Positions 31,569 through 38,876 of a stretch of DNA of 64,000 bases are shown here, one piece after another; position 1 is the first letter of the stretch, and the number at the start of each line of letters is the position of its first letter. A program made the position numbers and the translations under genes. The notes beneath the pieces were generated by a model, which was not told where the DNA came from, did not search any database, and was given only the letters and a program-made list of their open reading frames with translations. This DNA is from Amycolatopsis sacchari (GTDB taxonomy: Bacteria; Actinomycetota; Actinomycetes; Mycobacteriales; Pseudonocardiaceae). The stretch is taken from positions 372,001 to 436,000 of the forward strand of contig NZ_FORP01000002.1 in assembly GCF_900114035.1 (NCBI RefSeq). The letters are read 5' to 3'.

Positions 31569-32368
31569 GCGAACTCGACGTGCTCATCCCGACCTGCGAC
31601 CGGCCCACCGAGCTGGCGGTCACGTTGTCCGGGCTGGCCGCGCAGGAGTTCACGGAGTTCTCGGTGATCGTCAGCGATCAGTCCGAGGGCGAGCCCGACT
31701 GGGAAACCCCGGCGGCGCAGGCGATGGTCCGGGTGCTGGAACGGCACGGGCACCGCGTGACGCTCAGCCGGAACCTGCCGCGTCGCGGGCTCGCGCAGCA
31801 GCGCGGGCAACTGCTTTCGCTGTCGTCCGCGCGGTACGTGCTCTACCTCGACGACGACGTGTGGCTCGAACCCGGCACCCTGACCCGCCTGCACTCGGCG
31901 ATCACCGAGCTGGACTGCGGTTTCGTCGGCAACGCGGTGACGGGACTGTCCTATGTGGATGACCATCGACCGCACGAGCTGGCCCCGTACGAAGAGTGGC
32001 AGGGGCCGCCGGAGCCCGAGCAGGTCTCACCGGACAGCCCGGCGTGGGGACGCTGGACGTTGCACAACGCCGCGAACCCCACGCATCTGTCCGACCGGGT
32101 CGCGGATCGTCCGAAGTGGACCGCTTACAAGGTGGCCTGGGTCGGCGGTTGCGTGCTCTACGACCGCGAGCTGCTGGAGTCGGTCGGTGGCTTCGAATTC
32201 TGGCAGGAGATCCCGGAAACCCACTGCGGCGAGGACGTGCTGGCGCAGCTGAGGGTCATGGCGAAATATGGCGGGGCGGGTATCCTGCCCACAGGTGCCG
32301 TGCACCTGGAAGCGCCGACGACCGTGCCCGACCGCACCCGACAGGCCTACGAGGTGGTATCGCCGTGA
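31565..32368 (+). CDS. Glycosyltransferase family 2
   Basis: A 267-residue GT-A transferase. It opens with DVLIPTCDRPTELAVTLSGLAAQEF (nucleotide-sugar site), has the metal-binding acidic triplet in YVLYLDDDVWLEPG near residue 96, and WVGGCVLYDRELLESVGGF with a downstream CGEDVLAQLR acceptor/base block typical of GT2. Soluble, without membrane helices. The GTG start and the stop both use 4-base overlaps with neighbours (31565-31568 and 32365-32368), so HldE, GT2 and the methyltransferase form a coupled unit. Confidence 0.92.
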   Translation: MSELDVLIPTCDRPTELAVTLSGLAAQEFTEFSVIVSDQSEGEPDWETPAAQAMVRVLERHGHRVTLSRNLPRRGLAQQRGQLLSLSSARYVLYLDDDVWLEPGTLTRLHSAITELDCGFVGNAVTGLSYVDDHRPHELAPYEEWQGPPEPEQVSPDSPAWGRWTLHNAANPTHLSDRVADRPKWTAYKVAWVGGCVLYDRELLESVGGFEFWQEIPETHCGEDVLAQLRVMAKYGGAGILPTGAVHLEAPTTVPDRTRQAYEVVSP

Positions 32369-33072
32369 ACCCCCTTTCCCAGGAGAGGCTGAGGAAACGT
32401 GACCGGTTCCTCGACCAGGCCGTACGGGAAATGTGGAAGTACGACGAAAGACTGCAGGGCATCGACGTCGAGGTCCGCTTCGACCGCGGTGTCGCGCACC
32501 TGACGGGAGAAGTGGAATCCGCCGCGCAGCTGGCCACGGCGCGTGCGCTCGTCGGCAGGCTCGACGGCGTGCTCGCGGTGTGGGACAGGGTGCGCGTCGC
32601 GGGCCGTGATCCGGTGGTGCTGGACCTGGGGTGCGGGGCGCAGAAGCAGTACCCCGGCAACTTCGGCGTCGACCTGTACCCGACGCCGAAGGTGGACGTG
32701 CTCGCCGACGTGTCGCGGGCGCTGCCGTTCGCGGACGGCTCGGTGGACCGCGTGTTCCTGGTGCACATCCTGGAGCACCTGATCGATTTCCTGCCGCTCG
32801 TGGACGAGGTGCACCGGATCCTCCGGCCGGACGGCGTCGCCTTCGTGCTGTCGCCGTGGTGGCAGTACGTCAACGCGGTCGCCGACCCGACGCACGTGCG
32901 GATGCTGGACGTGCAGACCATCAAGGGCATCTGCCGTCGCCCCGGCTCGAAGCGGCCGTGGTACCCGCTGCACGCTTCATGTGACGGGGCCAGCATTTTC
33001 GCCGAGCTGCAACCGCTTTCCGACGAGGCGGAGTTCCCGGACGAGACGGAACTCGCCCGGTTCTTCGACTGA
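32365..33072 (+). CDS. BON domain fused to a class I SAM methyltransferase
   Basis: A 235-residue protein. Residues about 30-80 match the BON fold (IDVEVRFDRGVAHLTGEVES, ARALVGRLDGVLAVWDRVRV), a domain normally found in secreted or membrane-associated OsmY-type proteins. From about residue 88 it is a methyltransferase: VVLDLGCGAQ (SAM motif I), DVLADVSRALPFADGSVDRVFLVHILEHLIDF and VDEVHRILRPDGVAFVLSPWW. There is no signal peptide. The gene ends the HldE-GT2 unit, so the methyl acceptor may be the glycan or lipid made there. A BON-methyltransferase fusion is unusual in my knowledge. Confidence 0.88.
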   Translation: MNPLSQERLRKRDRFLDQAVREMWKYDERLQGIDVEVRFDRGVAHLTGEVESAAQLATARALVGRLDGVLAVWDRVRVAGRDPVVLDLGCGAQKQYPGNFGVDLYPTPKVDVLADVSRALPFADGSVDRVFLVHILEHLIDFLPLVDEVHRILRPDGVAFVLSPWWQYVNAVADPTHVRMLDVQTIKGICRRPGSKRPWYPLHASCDGASIFAELQPLSDEAEFPDETELARFFD

Positions 33073-33075
33073 CGT

Positions 33076-33729
33076 TCAGCCGAGGACGAGCGGGAGTCGC
33101 GCGGCGAACCCGCCCAGCGCTTCCCGTTCGGCGTCGGTCGGCGTGCGACGCCCGGTGCCGACCAGCAGCGCGTCCTCGTCGGACATCGAGTCGGGGAAAG
33201 GTGTTCCGGCGATCTTCTCCAGCAGAGTTCTTGCCGCGGCAAGGGTTTCGGTGGGCGGTTTCGGCGCCGAAGGCAGGTGCGCGACGAGGTCGAGGTGGTG
33301 CAGGGTCCACTCGAGCACGTACGCGGACAGGTAGTCGCCGACCGCCAGCACCTGCCCCTGGGTGCCGACGAGGGCGGTGGGATCGGCGAGTTCGGCGGCC
33401 CGGCCCGCAGCGGAACCGACGTCGTCGAAGTGGAACTTCAGCAACCGCGGCTCACCGTAGGCCGCCGCGAGGCGGGGGATCAACGCGTCGAGCTCGTCCT
33501 CCCCCGTGGGTGGCTCGACGAGGTGCCAGTAGGTCACGGCGTCCACGGTCGCCGGGCCTTCGGCGGGCGTGACGAGGGTGATCAGCACGTCCTGCGCGCC
33601 GATGACCAGGTGGCACACCACGTCCCGCACGAGCCAGCCCCGGCACCCCGAGGGCCGGTCGAAGGCCTCGTCCGGAATTCCGGCGACGGCCCCGCGCAGG
33701 GCCGTCCAGGAGTGCGCAAAGAGGTCCAC
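33076..33729 (-). CDS. Mycothiol-dependent maleylpyruvate isomerase-like (DinB-fold) protein
   Basis: A 217-residue protein of the MDMPI/DinB-like four-helix family common in mycothiol-producing actinomycetes (AHSWTALRGAVAGIPDEAFDRPSGCRGWLVRDVVCHLVIGAQD at the N-terminus, with the metal-ligand His near residue 40; YVLEWTLHHLDLVAHL near 137-152 supplies further His ligands). Members use a metal and sometimes mycothiol for isomerisation or transfer; many have unknown substrates. It is convergent with the methyltransferase gene with only a 3-bp gap and is followed by the DUF4383 gene in reverse order. Confidence 0.82.
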   Translation of the reverse strand: MDLFAHSWTALRGAVAGIPDEAFDRPSGCRGWLVRDVVCHLVIGAQDVLITLVTPAEGPATVDAVTYWHLVEPPTGEDELDALIPRLAAAYGEPRLLKFHFDDVGSAAGRAAELADPTALVGTQGQVLAVGDYLSAYVLEWTLHHLDLVAHLPSAPKPPTETLAAARTLLEKIAGTPFPDSMSDEDALLVGTGRRTPTDAEREALGGFAARLPLVLG

Positions 33730-33741
33730 CCGGGCAAGGTA

Positions 33742-34191
33742 CTAGGAACGCTGTTCCCTCGTCCGCTCGATCGCGGTGCCCAGCACGCCGAGCGCGATCA
33801 TGCCGATGGCCAGCCCGAAGTGCAGCCAGTTGTCGGCGCCGTTGACGGGCAGGAAGTTCATCCCGCCGTGGCTGTCGATGACGAGGCCGTACACGCAGAC
33901 GAGCAGGTAGATGAACCCGCCGAGCACGAGGTACCCCCGCGCGCCGCCGGGGATCGTGGCGAGCGCGAGGCCCGCGACGCCGAACAGCAGGTGCACGAGG
34001 TTGTGCAGGACGGAGACGTTGAAGACGCCGAACAGCAGCGCTTCCGAATGGTGCCCGCCGAAGGTGAGCTGGTCGTAGTGCGTGGTGATGCCGGGGATGA
34101 AGCCGAGGATGCCCGCGAGGAGGAAGGCCACCGCCACGACGATGGCGAAGACCTGCACCGGCCGCCGGGTCCGGGTTGTCGTTGGGGTCAT
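33742..34191 (-). CDS. DUF4383 membrane protein
   Basis: A 149-residue protein with four membrane helices (VQVFAIVVAVAFLLAGILGFIPG; LLFGVFNVSVLHNLVHLLFGVAGLAL; YLVLGGFIYLLVCVYGLVI; WLHFGLAIGMIALGVLG). The FNVSVLHNLVHLL segment is the hallmark of DUF4383. The ATG was chosen at 34191 because upstream residues are not membrane-protein-like. Function unknown. A related four-helix module seems to be fused at the C-terminus of the phospholipase-acyltransferase protein at 57114. Confidence 0.9.
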   Translation of the reverse strand: MTPTTTRTRRPVQVFAIVVAVAFLLAGILGFIPGITTHYDQLTFGGHHSEALLFGVFNVSVLHNLVHLLFGVAGLALATIPGGARGYLVLGGFIYLLVCVYGLVIDSHGGMNFLPVNGADNWLHFGLAIGMIALGVLGTAIERTREQRS

Positions 34192-34243
34192 GGCGTTCCC
34201 TGTACCCAGCTCCGGGGGTGCCGATGCACTACAGTTCGGCGCA

Positions 34244-34636
34244 GTGATCGACAAGGTGGCGTGGCTCCGGGTGGAGTCGGGCCGGGTGCTGACCGCCCGG
34301 TCGCACGGCAAGGACGTGTACTACCTGCCGGGCGGCAAACGCGAAGCCGGGGAAAGTGACGTCGACACGCTGGTGCGTGAGGTGCGCGAGGAGCTGTCGG
34401 TGGCGATCGTGCCCGGCAGCGCGGCTCACATCGGCACCTACGAAGCCCAGGCCGACGGCAAGGCGGCGGGCACGACCGTGCGGATGACCTGCTACTCCGC
34501 CGACTTCGAGGGGGAACTGGCGCCCGCGAGCGAGATCGCCGAACTCCGGTGGCTCACCTCCGCGGACCGTGCGCTCGTCTCCGCGGTCACCCGGAACGTC
34601 TTCGACGACCTGCTTCGGCGCGGGCTCCTGCACTGA
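34244..34636 (+). CDS. NUDIX hydrolase
   Basis: A 130-residue protein from the GTG at 34244. The Nudix box is intact: GGKREAGESDVDTLVREVREEL (about 28-49) with the metal-binding EEL helix. It hydrolyses a nucleoside diphosphate linked to another group; the substrate cannot be deduced. The start is divergent from DUF4383. The 3' end overlaps the tail of the convergent GT4 gene by 50 bp. Confidence 0.92.
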   Translation: MIDKVAWLRVESGRVLTARSHGKDVYYLPGGKREAGESDVDTLVREVREELSVAIVPGSAAHIGTYEAQADGKAAGTTVRMTCYSADFEGELAPASEIAELRWLTSADRALVSAVTRNVFDDLLRRGLLH

Positions 34637-35666
34637 GGTCGGCCAGCGTCTCGGCGACTTCGGCGGCGGCGCGCCGCACGTCGAAGTCCCGTACGGCCAG
34701 TTCCCGCCCCGCCCTGGCGAGCTTCACGCGCAGCCCGGCGTCCGTGACCAGCCGTTCCAGTCCGCTCGCCAGCGCGTCGGCGTCGTCGGGTGGCACGACG
34801 GCGGCGGCACCGGCGAGGATGTCGACGGCGTCCCCGACCGCCGTGGTCAGGCACGGCAGCCCGTGGGCCAGCGCGGTGAGCAACGCCCCCGGCGGGACCT
34901 CCTGCCGCGCGGGCGCGCAGAACACGTCCACCCGCCGCAGCAACGGGATCGCGTCCGCCACCGGCCCCACGAAGCGCACGGGCAGGCCGCGGGCGCGGTC
35001 GATGAGGGCCGCTCGCTCCGGCCCGTCCCCCGCGATCAGAACGCGCACCGCCCGGCCCCGCCGGACGAGCGTCGCCGCGGCCTGTACGAGCAGGTCCAGG
35101 CCCTGTTCCCCGCTCAGCGGCGCGACCGCACCCACCACGACCGGCGTCTGCGTCCGCACCGGCACGGGGTTCGCGGGGATCTCGACGCCCGGCCGGATGC
35201 GGTGCACGCGTTGTGCGGGCACGCCCAGCTCGGCCAGGGTGCGGACGAGGGAACGCAACGGGGCGAAGGCACCGGCGAGCCGTCCGTAGACGTCCCACAA
35301 CTCGGCGGACGGTTGCCCCGCCGTGTGCAGGGTCGCCACGGTCGGCGCGACGGACGTGGCCGCCCGCAGGGCCGCCGCGTTGCTGGTGGGGTCGGGCAGG
35401 TCGACGTGCACGACGTCCGGCGCCAGCTCCGCGAGCACCGCCTGCGTTCCGGGCGCCCACGACCGGCCGCGCGCCGACGGCACCACCCGCAGGCCGGGCC
35501 GCTGCCCGAAGAACCCGGCGACCTCCCGGCTCACCACGAGGCTCGGCCGCACCTCCGGCGGCAGGAACCGCAGCAGTCGCGCCACGTGCGCTTCCGGAGC
35601 GCCGAAGGAGACCGCGTCGATCACGAACGCCGCGTGCAGGGAATCCACGGCGGGCCGGGTACCCAT
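34587..35666 (-). CDS. Glycosyltransferase family 4 (GT-B)
   Basis: A 359-residue transferase. The N-terminal half is acceptor-binding (HAAFVIDAVSFGAPEAHVARLLRFLP, DVVHVDLPDPTSNAAALRAA). The C-terminal half has VVGAVAPLSGEQGLDLLVQAAATLV, VLIAGDGPERAALIDRARGLPVRFVGPV and PPGALLTALAHGLPCLTTAVGDAVDIL, the GT4 pattern with the donor site (the usual E-x7-E motif is weakly kept as QEVPPGALLTA). Probably transfers a sugar from an NDP donor to a wall or lipid glycan. Monocistronic. The last residues (ARAEAGRRRRSG) fall in the overlap with the NUDIX gene. Confidence 0.85.
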   Translation of the reverse strand: MGTRPAVDSLHAAFVIDAVSFGAPEAHVARLLRFLPPEVRPSLVVSREVAGFFGQRPGLRVVPSARGRSWAPGTQAVLAELAPDVVHVDLPDPTSNAAALRAATSVAPTVATLHTAGQPSAELWDVYGRLAGAFAPLRSLVRTLAELGVPAQRVHRIRPGVEIPANPVPVRTQTPVVVGAVAPLSGEQGLDLLVQAAATLVRRGRAVRVLIAGDGPERAALIDRARGLPVRFVGPVADAIPLLRRVDVFCAPARQEVPPGALLTALAHGLPCLTTAVGDAVDILAGAAAVVPPDDADALASGLERLVTDAGLRVKLARAGRELAVRDFDVRRAAAEVAETLADLSAGARAEAGRRRRSG

Positions 35667-35723
35667 CGCCCGAAGGAGTTACGCGTGGGGGTTCGCCGGG
35701 CGCGGCGCCGGGTAGCCGGAGCC

Positions 35724-36185
35724 ATGCTGTCCTCGATCCTCCGCGGAATGGCGGCCGGTGCGGCCGGCACCACCGCCCTGAACGCGGTCACGTACCTCGA
35801 CATGGTGTGGCGGGGCCGTCCGGCCAGCAGCACCCCCGAGAAGACGGTCGAGACCCTGTCGGAGAAGACGGGTCTGCCGGTACCCGGCGACGAGCAGCAG
35901 CGCGGCAACCGCGTGTCCGGTCTGGGGCCGCTGATGGGGCTGCTGACCGGTGTGTGCGTGGGCGCGGGGTACGGCGCGCTGCGCGGGCTGGGGTGGCGGC
36001 CGTCGGTGCCGGTGGCGGGGCTCGTCACCGGGGTCGCCGCGATGGCCGGGTCGAGTGCGCCGATGACGCTGCTCGGCATCACCGATCCGAGGGAGTGGTC
36101 GGCGGCGGACTGGGCCAGCGACATCGTCCCCCATCTCGCGTACGGGCTGGTCACGGCCGGTACCTACGCGGCCACGACCAGCTGA
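35724..36185 (+). CDS. Small membrane protein of unknown function
   Basis: A 153-residue protein from the ATG at 35724. It has hydrophobic stretches at about 5-20 (ILRGMAAGAAGTTALNAVTYL), 75-95 (GLGPLMGLLTGVCVGAGYGAL), 103-125 and 140-150, interrupted by a polar loop PEKTVETLSEKTGLPVPGDEQQRG. The Gly/Ala-rich TM segments recall actinobacterial DUF1440/YagU-like inner-membrane proteins, but I am not confident of that family. Confidence 0.7.
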   Translation: MLSSILRGMAAGAAGTTALNAVTYLDMVWRGRPASSTPEKTVETLSEKTGLPVPGDEQQRGNRVSGLGPLMGLLTGVCVGAGYGALRGLGWRPSVPVAGLVTGVAAMAGSSAPMTLLGITDPREWSAADWASDIVPHLAYGLVTAGTYAATTS

Positions 36186-36253
36186 GATACGTTTCGTTCT
36201 TCACTCGAACGGGTAGACCCTCCCCCGGCGAATTCCGGGAGAGGGGAAGCACG

Positions 36254-36412
36254 ATGGCGAGGCACCGTTTCGAGGACAACGACAACGACGAGAAGTGGGG
36301 CGGCCCCGAGCTGGCGGAGCAGATCGACCACCAGCCGCGCAAGCACCGCCAGGACCGCGAAGGCAGGGAATCGCGGCCGGAGGCCGAACCGAGCCCACCA
36401 CCGCAGCGGTGA
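36254..36412 (+). CDS. Small highly charged orphan protein
   Basis: A 52-residue hydrophilic protein (Arg/His/Asp/Glu-rich, RHRFEDNDNDEKWGG at the start, Pro-rich end) with no hydrophobic core. The ATG follows GAGGGGAAG at a 4-5 nt gap, a good ribosome site for such a short gene. Probably disordered. No family recognised. It lies 68 bp after the membrane protein gene on the same strand. Confidence 0.6.
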   Translation: MARHRFEDNDNDEKWGGPELAEQIDHQPRKHRQDREGRESRPEAEPSPPPQR

Positions 36413-36750
36413 TGTGCGGGGTGTGACCGGCCGCCCGGACGACCGCAGCAGCGGACGAAACCCGGCAGGCCGCGGACCCACCCCCGTGCAACTCGGGCCG
36501 CTGTGACCGGCTGCCCGAAACCCGCCAGACCGCGCATCCACGCCAGTGGAGCTTGGGGGCGGCGTGACCGGAGGGGGCACAGCGGTCACGCCGCCGGTGA
36601 GGCCACCCGGGCGGAGCCGGTGACCGTGGCGTGCTGCGGTGGACCTGCCAGGTCCACCCCCCAGTCGCTCTCGCACAGTCTCAGCTACCCAGGCCCCGCG
36701 CGCGGCAAACGTGGGTTTCGCGCGGCGCCGGGGCGGGGTACCGCGTCCCC
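36413..36750. other. Non-coding stretch with decayed tandem repeats
   Basis: No gene is supported. Two imperfect units start at 36422 and 36502 (TGTGACCGGC-C/T-GCCCG, then AAACCC-GCAG/CCAG, CCGCG, CCAC, ending before TGACCGG again near 36563), about 80 bp apart with many differences. Further TGACCGG/GGTGACCG pieces follow. Perhaps a degenerate intergenic repeat. Upstream promoter sequence for the PfkB gene was not identifiable. Confidence 0.4.
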
Positions 36751-37650
36751 ATGAGCGTCGTCGTGATCGGGCAGGTCGCCCGCGATCTCGTGCTCCGCGT
36801 GCCCGAGGCACCGGGCCCCGGGCAGTCCGCGAACGTGCGGGAACGCAGGGAGGTGCTGGGCGGCAAGGGCGCGAACCAGGCGGTCGGCCTGGCGCAACTG
36901 GGCATGCACGTCGCGCTCGTCGGCGTGGTCGGCGACGACGGCACGGCCGACCGGCTGCTGTCCCGCGCGGAGGCGGACGGTATCGACGTCTCGCACGTCG
37001 CGCGGCGCCCAAGCGCCGAGACCGCCTTGATCGTGGACGTGCTCGACGACTCCGGCCAGTGGCGCTACCTCGAGCACATCCCCGAGGAGACCCTCGTGAC
37101 GCCACGCGACGTGTTCGCGGCGTCCGGCTTGATCCGGTCCGCGCGTGCCGTCGTGGTGCAGTTGCAGGAACCGCCGGAGGCCGCGCTCGAAGCCGCCCGC
37201 ATCGCCCGCGCCGCAGGCGTGCGCGTGGTCCTCGACGGCGCGCCGGGCGGCCTCACCGAGGAACTGCTCGCCCACGCGGACGTGCTGCGCGCGGACCGGC
37301 GTGAAGCGGAATTGCTGGCGCACAAGGAGATCACGTCCGTCGACGACGCGATCGAGGCCGGTCGTTCCCTCGTCGAGCGCGGGCTTTCGCTCGCCGTGCT
37401 CGACGCGGCCGGCGTGGGGAACGTGTTCGTCACCCGGCGCGGGCACGAGTTCCTGCCGCTGTCCGACGTGGAGGTGGTGGACTCCACCGGCGCGGGTGAC
37501 GCGCTCGTCGCCACGCTCACGTATGCGCTGGTCGCGGGCGAACCGCTGCCCGTCGCCGCGCGGCTGGCGGTCGCGGCGTCGTCCCTGACCGTGCAGCACC
37601 CGGGCGGTCGCCCACGGCTGTCGCGGGCCGCACTGTCCGCATACACCTGA
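36751..37650 (+). CDS. PfkB-family carbohydrate kinase (ribokinase-like)
   Basis: A 299-residue kinase. It has the N-terminal GQVARDLVLRVPEAPGPGQ, substrate glycines GGKGANQAVGLAQLGMHVALVG, and catalytic DSTGAGDALVATLTYAL (anion hole GAGD, base Asp) near residues 245-260. The pattern is closest to ribokinase. It phosphorylates a free sugar with ATP in the cytoplasm; the true substrate is uncertain. It lies 40 bp before a small zinc-ribbon-like gene. Confidence 0.88.
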   Translation: MSVVVIGQVARDLVLRVPEAPGPGQSANVRERREVLGGKGANQAVGLAQLGMHVALVGVVGDDGTADRLLSRAEADGIDVSHVARRPSAETALIVDVLDDSGQWRYLEHIPEETLVTPRDVFAASGLIRSARAVVVQLQEPPEAALEAARIARAAGVRVVLDGAPGGLTEELLAHADVLRADRREAELLAHKEITSVDDAIEAGRSLVERGLSLAVLDAAGVGNVFVTRRGHEFLPLSDVEVVDSTGAGDALVATLTYALVAGEPLPVAARLAVAASSLTVQHPGGRPRLSRAALSAYT

Positions 37651-37690
37651 AAGAGTGTTTGCCTGATCACATCGCGGGCACTCCCCGGCC

Positions 37691-37885
37691 ATGCTGACCA
37701 CTGCCCTCACCGGCAAACCCAAGGCGGCCCGGCGCCTGTACATCCCGCCCGACCAGACCGCGCCGCCCGTCCCGTGCGAGGAGTGCGGTTACACGGCACT
37801 GCACGTGGGCCGGATCGTCGAGGACGAGCGGGTGGTGGCCACGATCCTCGTGTGCACCCGCTGCCGCGCCCGCACGCCCCGCTGA
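37691..37885 (+). CDS. Small CxxC...CxxC protein
   Basis: A 64-residue protein with two Cys pairs, CEEC (about 28-31) and CTRC (about 54-57), separated by a short beta-like stretch (VGRIVEDERVVATILV), a zinc-ribbon layout. The N-terminal part is basic and Pro-containing. Function unknown; it may bind zinc and nucleic acid. There is no strong ribosome site, but codon use fits the neighbours. Confidence 0.6.
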   Translation: MLTTALTGKPKAARRLYIPPDQTAPPVPCEECGYTALHVGRIVEDERVVATILVCTRCRARTPR

Positions 37886-37888
37886 CGT

Positions 37889-38269
37889 TCAGGCGAGCAG
37901 TTCGCGGCTCGCGACCTCCGCCGCCCCGAGCTCCTGCCCGAGCTGCATGATCAGGTTCTGCGCCCTCGCGAGCGCCGACGCCGCGTCGAACACCGACCTG
38001 GTGATCGCGTCGAACCCGCGTGGCGGCAGATCGCCCGAGCACATGCGCTGTTCGAGCCACGCCCCGAGTTCCGGCAGGCTCCGCCCGACGTTCTCGGCGA
38101 GCAGCCGCAGGGAAGCCAGCACCTCGGAGACCTCCGCCGTGCTGCCGATCCCGCCCTGCCCGTCGAGCCCCGACGTCTGCCGGTAGAGGTGGCGCGTCGC
38201 CTCCTGGGCGCGCGCGGCGAAGGTGGTGGCGGCGGTGGCCTCGGCCCCGCCGTTCGGCGATACGTCCAT
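37889..38269 (-). CDS. Helical protein of unknown function
   Basis: A 126-residue, predominantly alpha-helical protein (ARAQEATRHLYRQTSGLDGQGG, VSEVLASLRLLAENVGRSLPELGAWLEQRM, FDAITRSVFDAASALARAQNLIMQLGQELGAAEVAS). There is one Cys and no signal or membrane segment. I know no named family. The ATG at 38269 was chosen because sequence before it is not conserved-looking. It diverges from the 38395 gene across 125 bp. Confidence 0.65.
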   Translation of the reverse strand: MDVSPNGGAEATAATTFAARAQEATRHLYRQTSGLDGQGGIGSTAEVSEVLASLRLLAENVGRSLPELGAWLEQRMCSGDLPPRGFDAITRSVFDAASALARAQNLIMQLGQELGAAEVASRELLA

Positions 38270-38394
38270 CTTGAGTTCCTTCGTCGGCGAGGGGTGGTAG
38301 AAGCCGTACCCCGAGCGGCCGCGGTCAAACGACGTTTCGGCCGGATCGTGCCGGGAACCCGCCCCGCAATGATCCCCGGCACGATGGAATTCCC

Positions 38395-38832
38395 ATGACG
38401 CACAGCGAACTCCGGCGGGACGTCCGCCAGCTCGCCGACCGGCTCGTCGAGGTCGTGGCGGCCGGTGACCACGGTGCGCTGGCCGCGCTCGTGCCCCGGC
38501 TGCTCGGCGGGCAGTCGCCCGAGCGGCGCCTTTTTCCACCGCTGCTGGCGGAATTCGCCGCCGAGGTCGCGTGGCGGCTGCGGGCGCACGCCGGGGCAGT
38601 GCGGCCCGAGGACGTGTTCGTCGTCGACCTCACCGGCGACGACGAGGACGGCGTGCCGGTGGACGAACTGCCCCCGCCGTTGCGTGCCGTGTTGCGCGCC
38701 GTGCTCGCCGAGCTCAACGACGATTCCGAGAACTCCTTGTTACAACTGGAATTCGTGGCGCGGGACCCGGACCCGCTCGGCAGGCTCGACGCGCTGCTGC
38801 ACCTCGTCTGGTGGGTGAGCGACCTCCGCTGA
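38395..38832 (+). CDS. Acidic protein of unknown function
   Basis: A 145-residue acidic protein, mostly helical (ELRRDVRQLADRLVEVVAAGDHGALAALVPRLLGG; LLAEFAAEVAWRLRAHAG; LRAVLRAVLAELNDDSENSLLQLEFVARDPDPLGRLDALLHLVWWV), without signal peptide or known motif. It starts at ATG, diverges from the 37889 gene and ends 44 bp before the broken alpha-glucosidase gene. A role with that enzyme is possible but unproven. Confidence 0.65.
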   Translation: MTHSELRRDVRQLADRLVEVVAAGDHGALAALVPRLLGGQSPERRLFPPLLAEFAAEVAWRLRAHAGAVRPEDVFVVDLTGDDEDGVPVDELPPPLRAVLRAVLAELNDDSENSLLQLEFVARDPDPLGRLDALLHLVWWVSDLR

Positions 38833-38876
38833 AGCGGCTACCCTGGAACACCCGGAGCCGAGTGGAAGGGGAGCAC

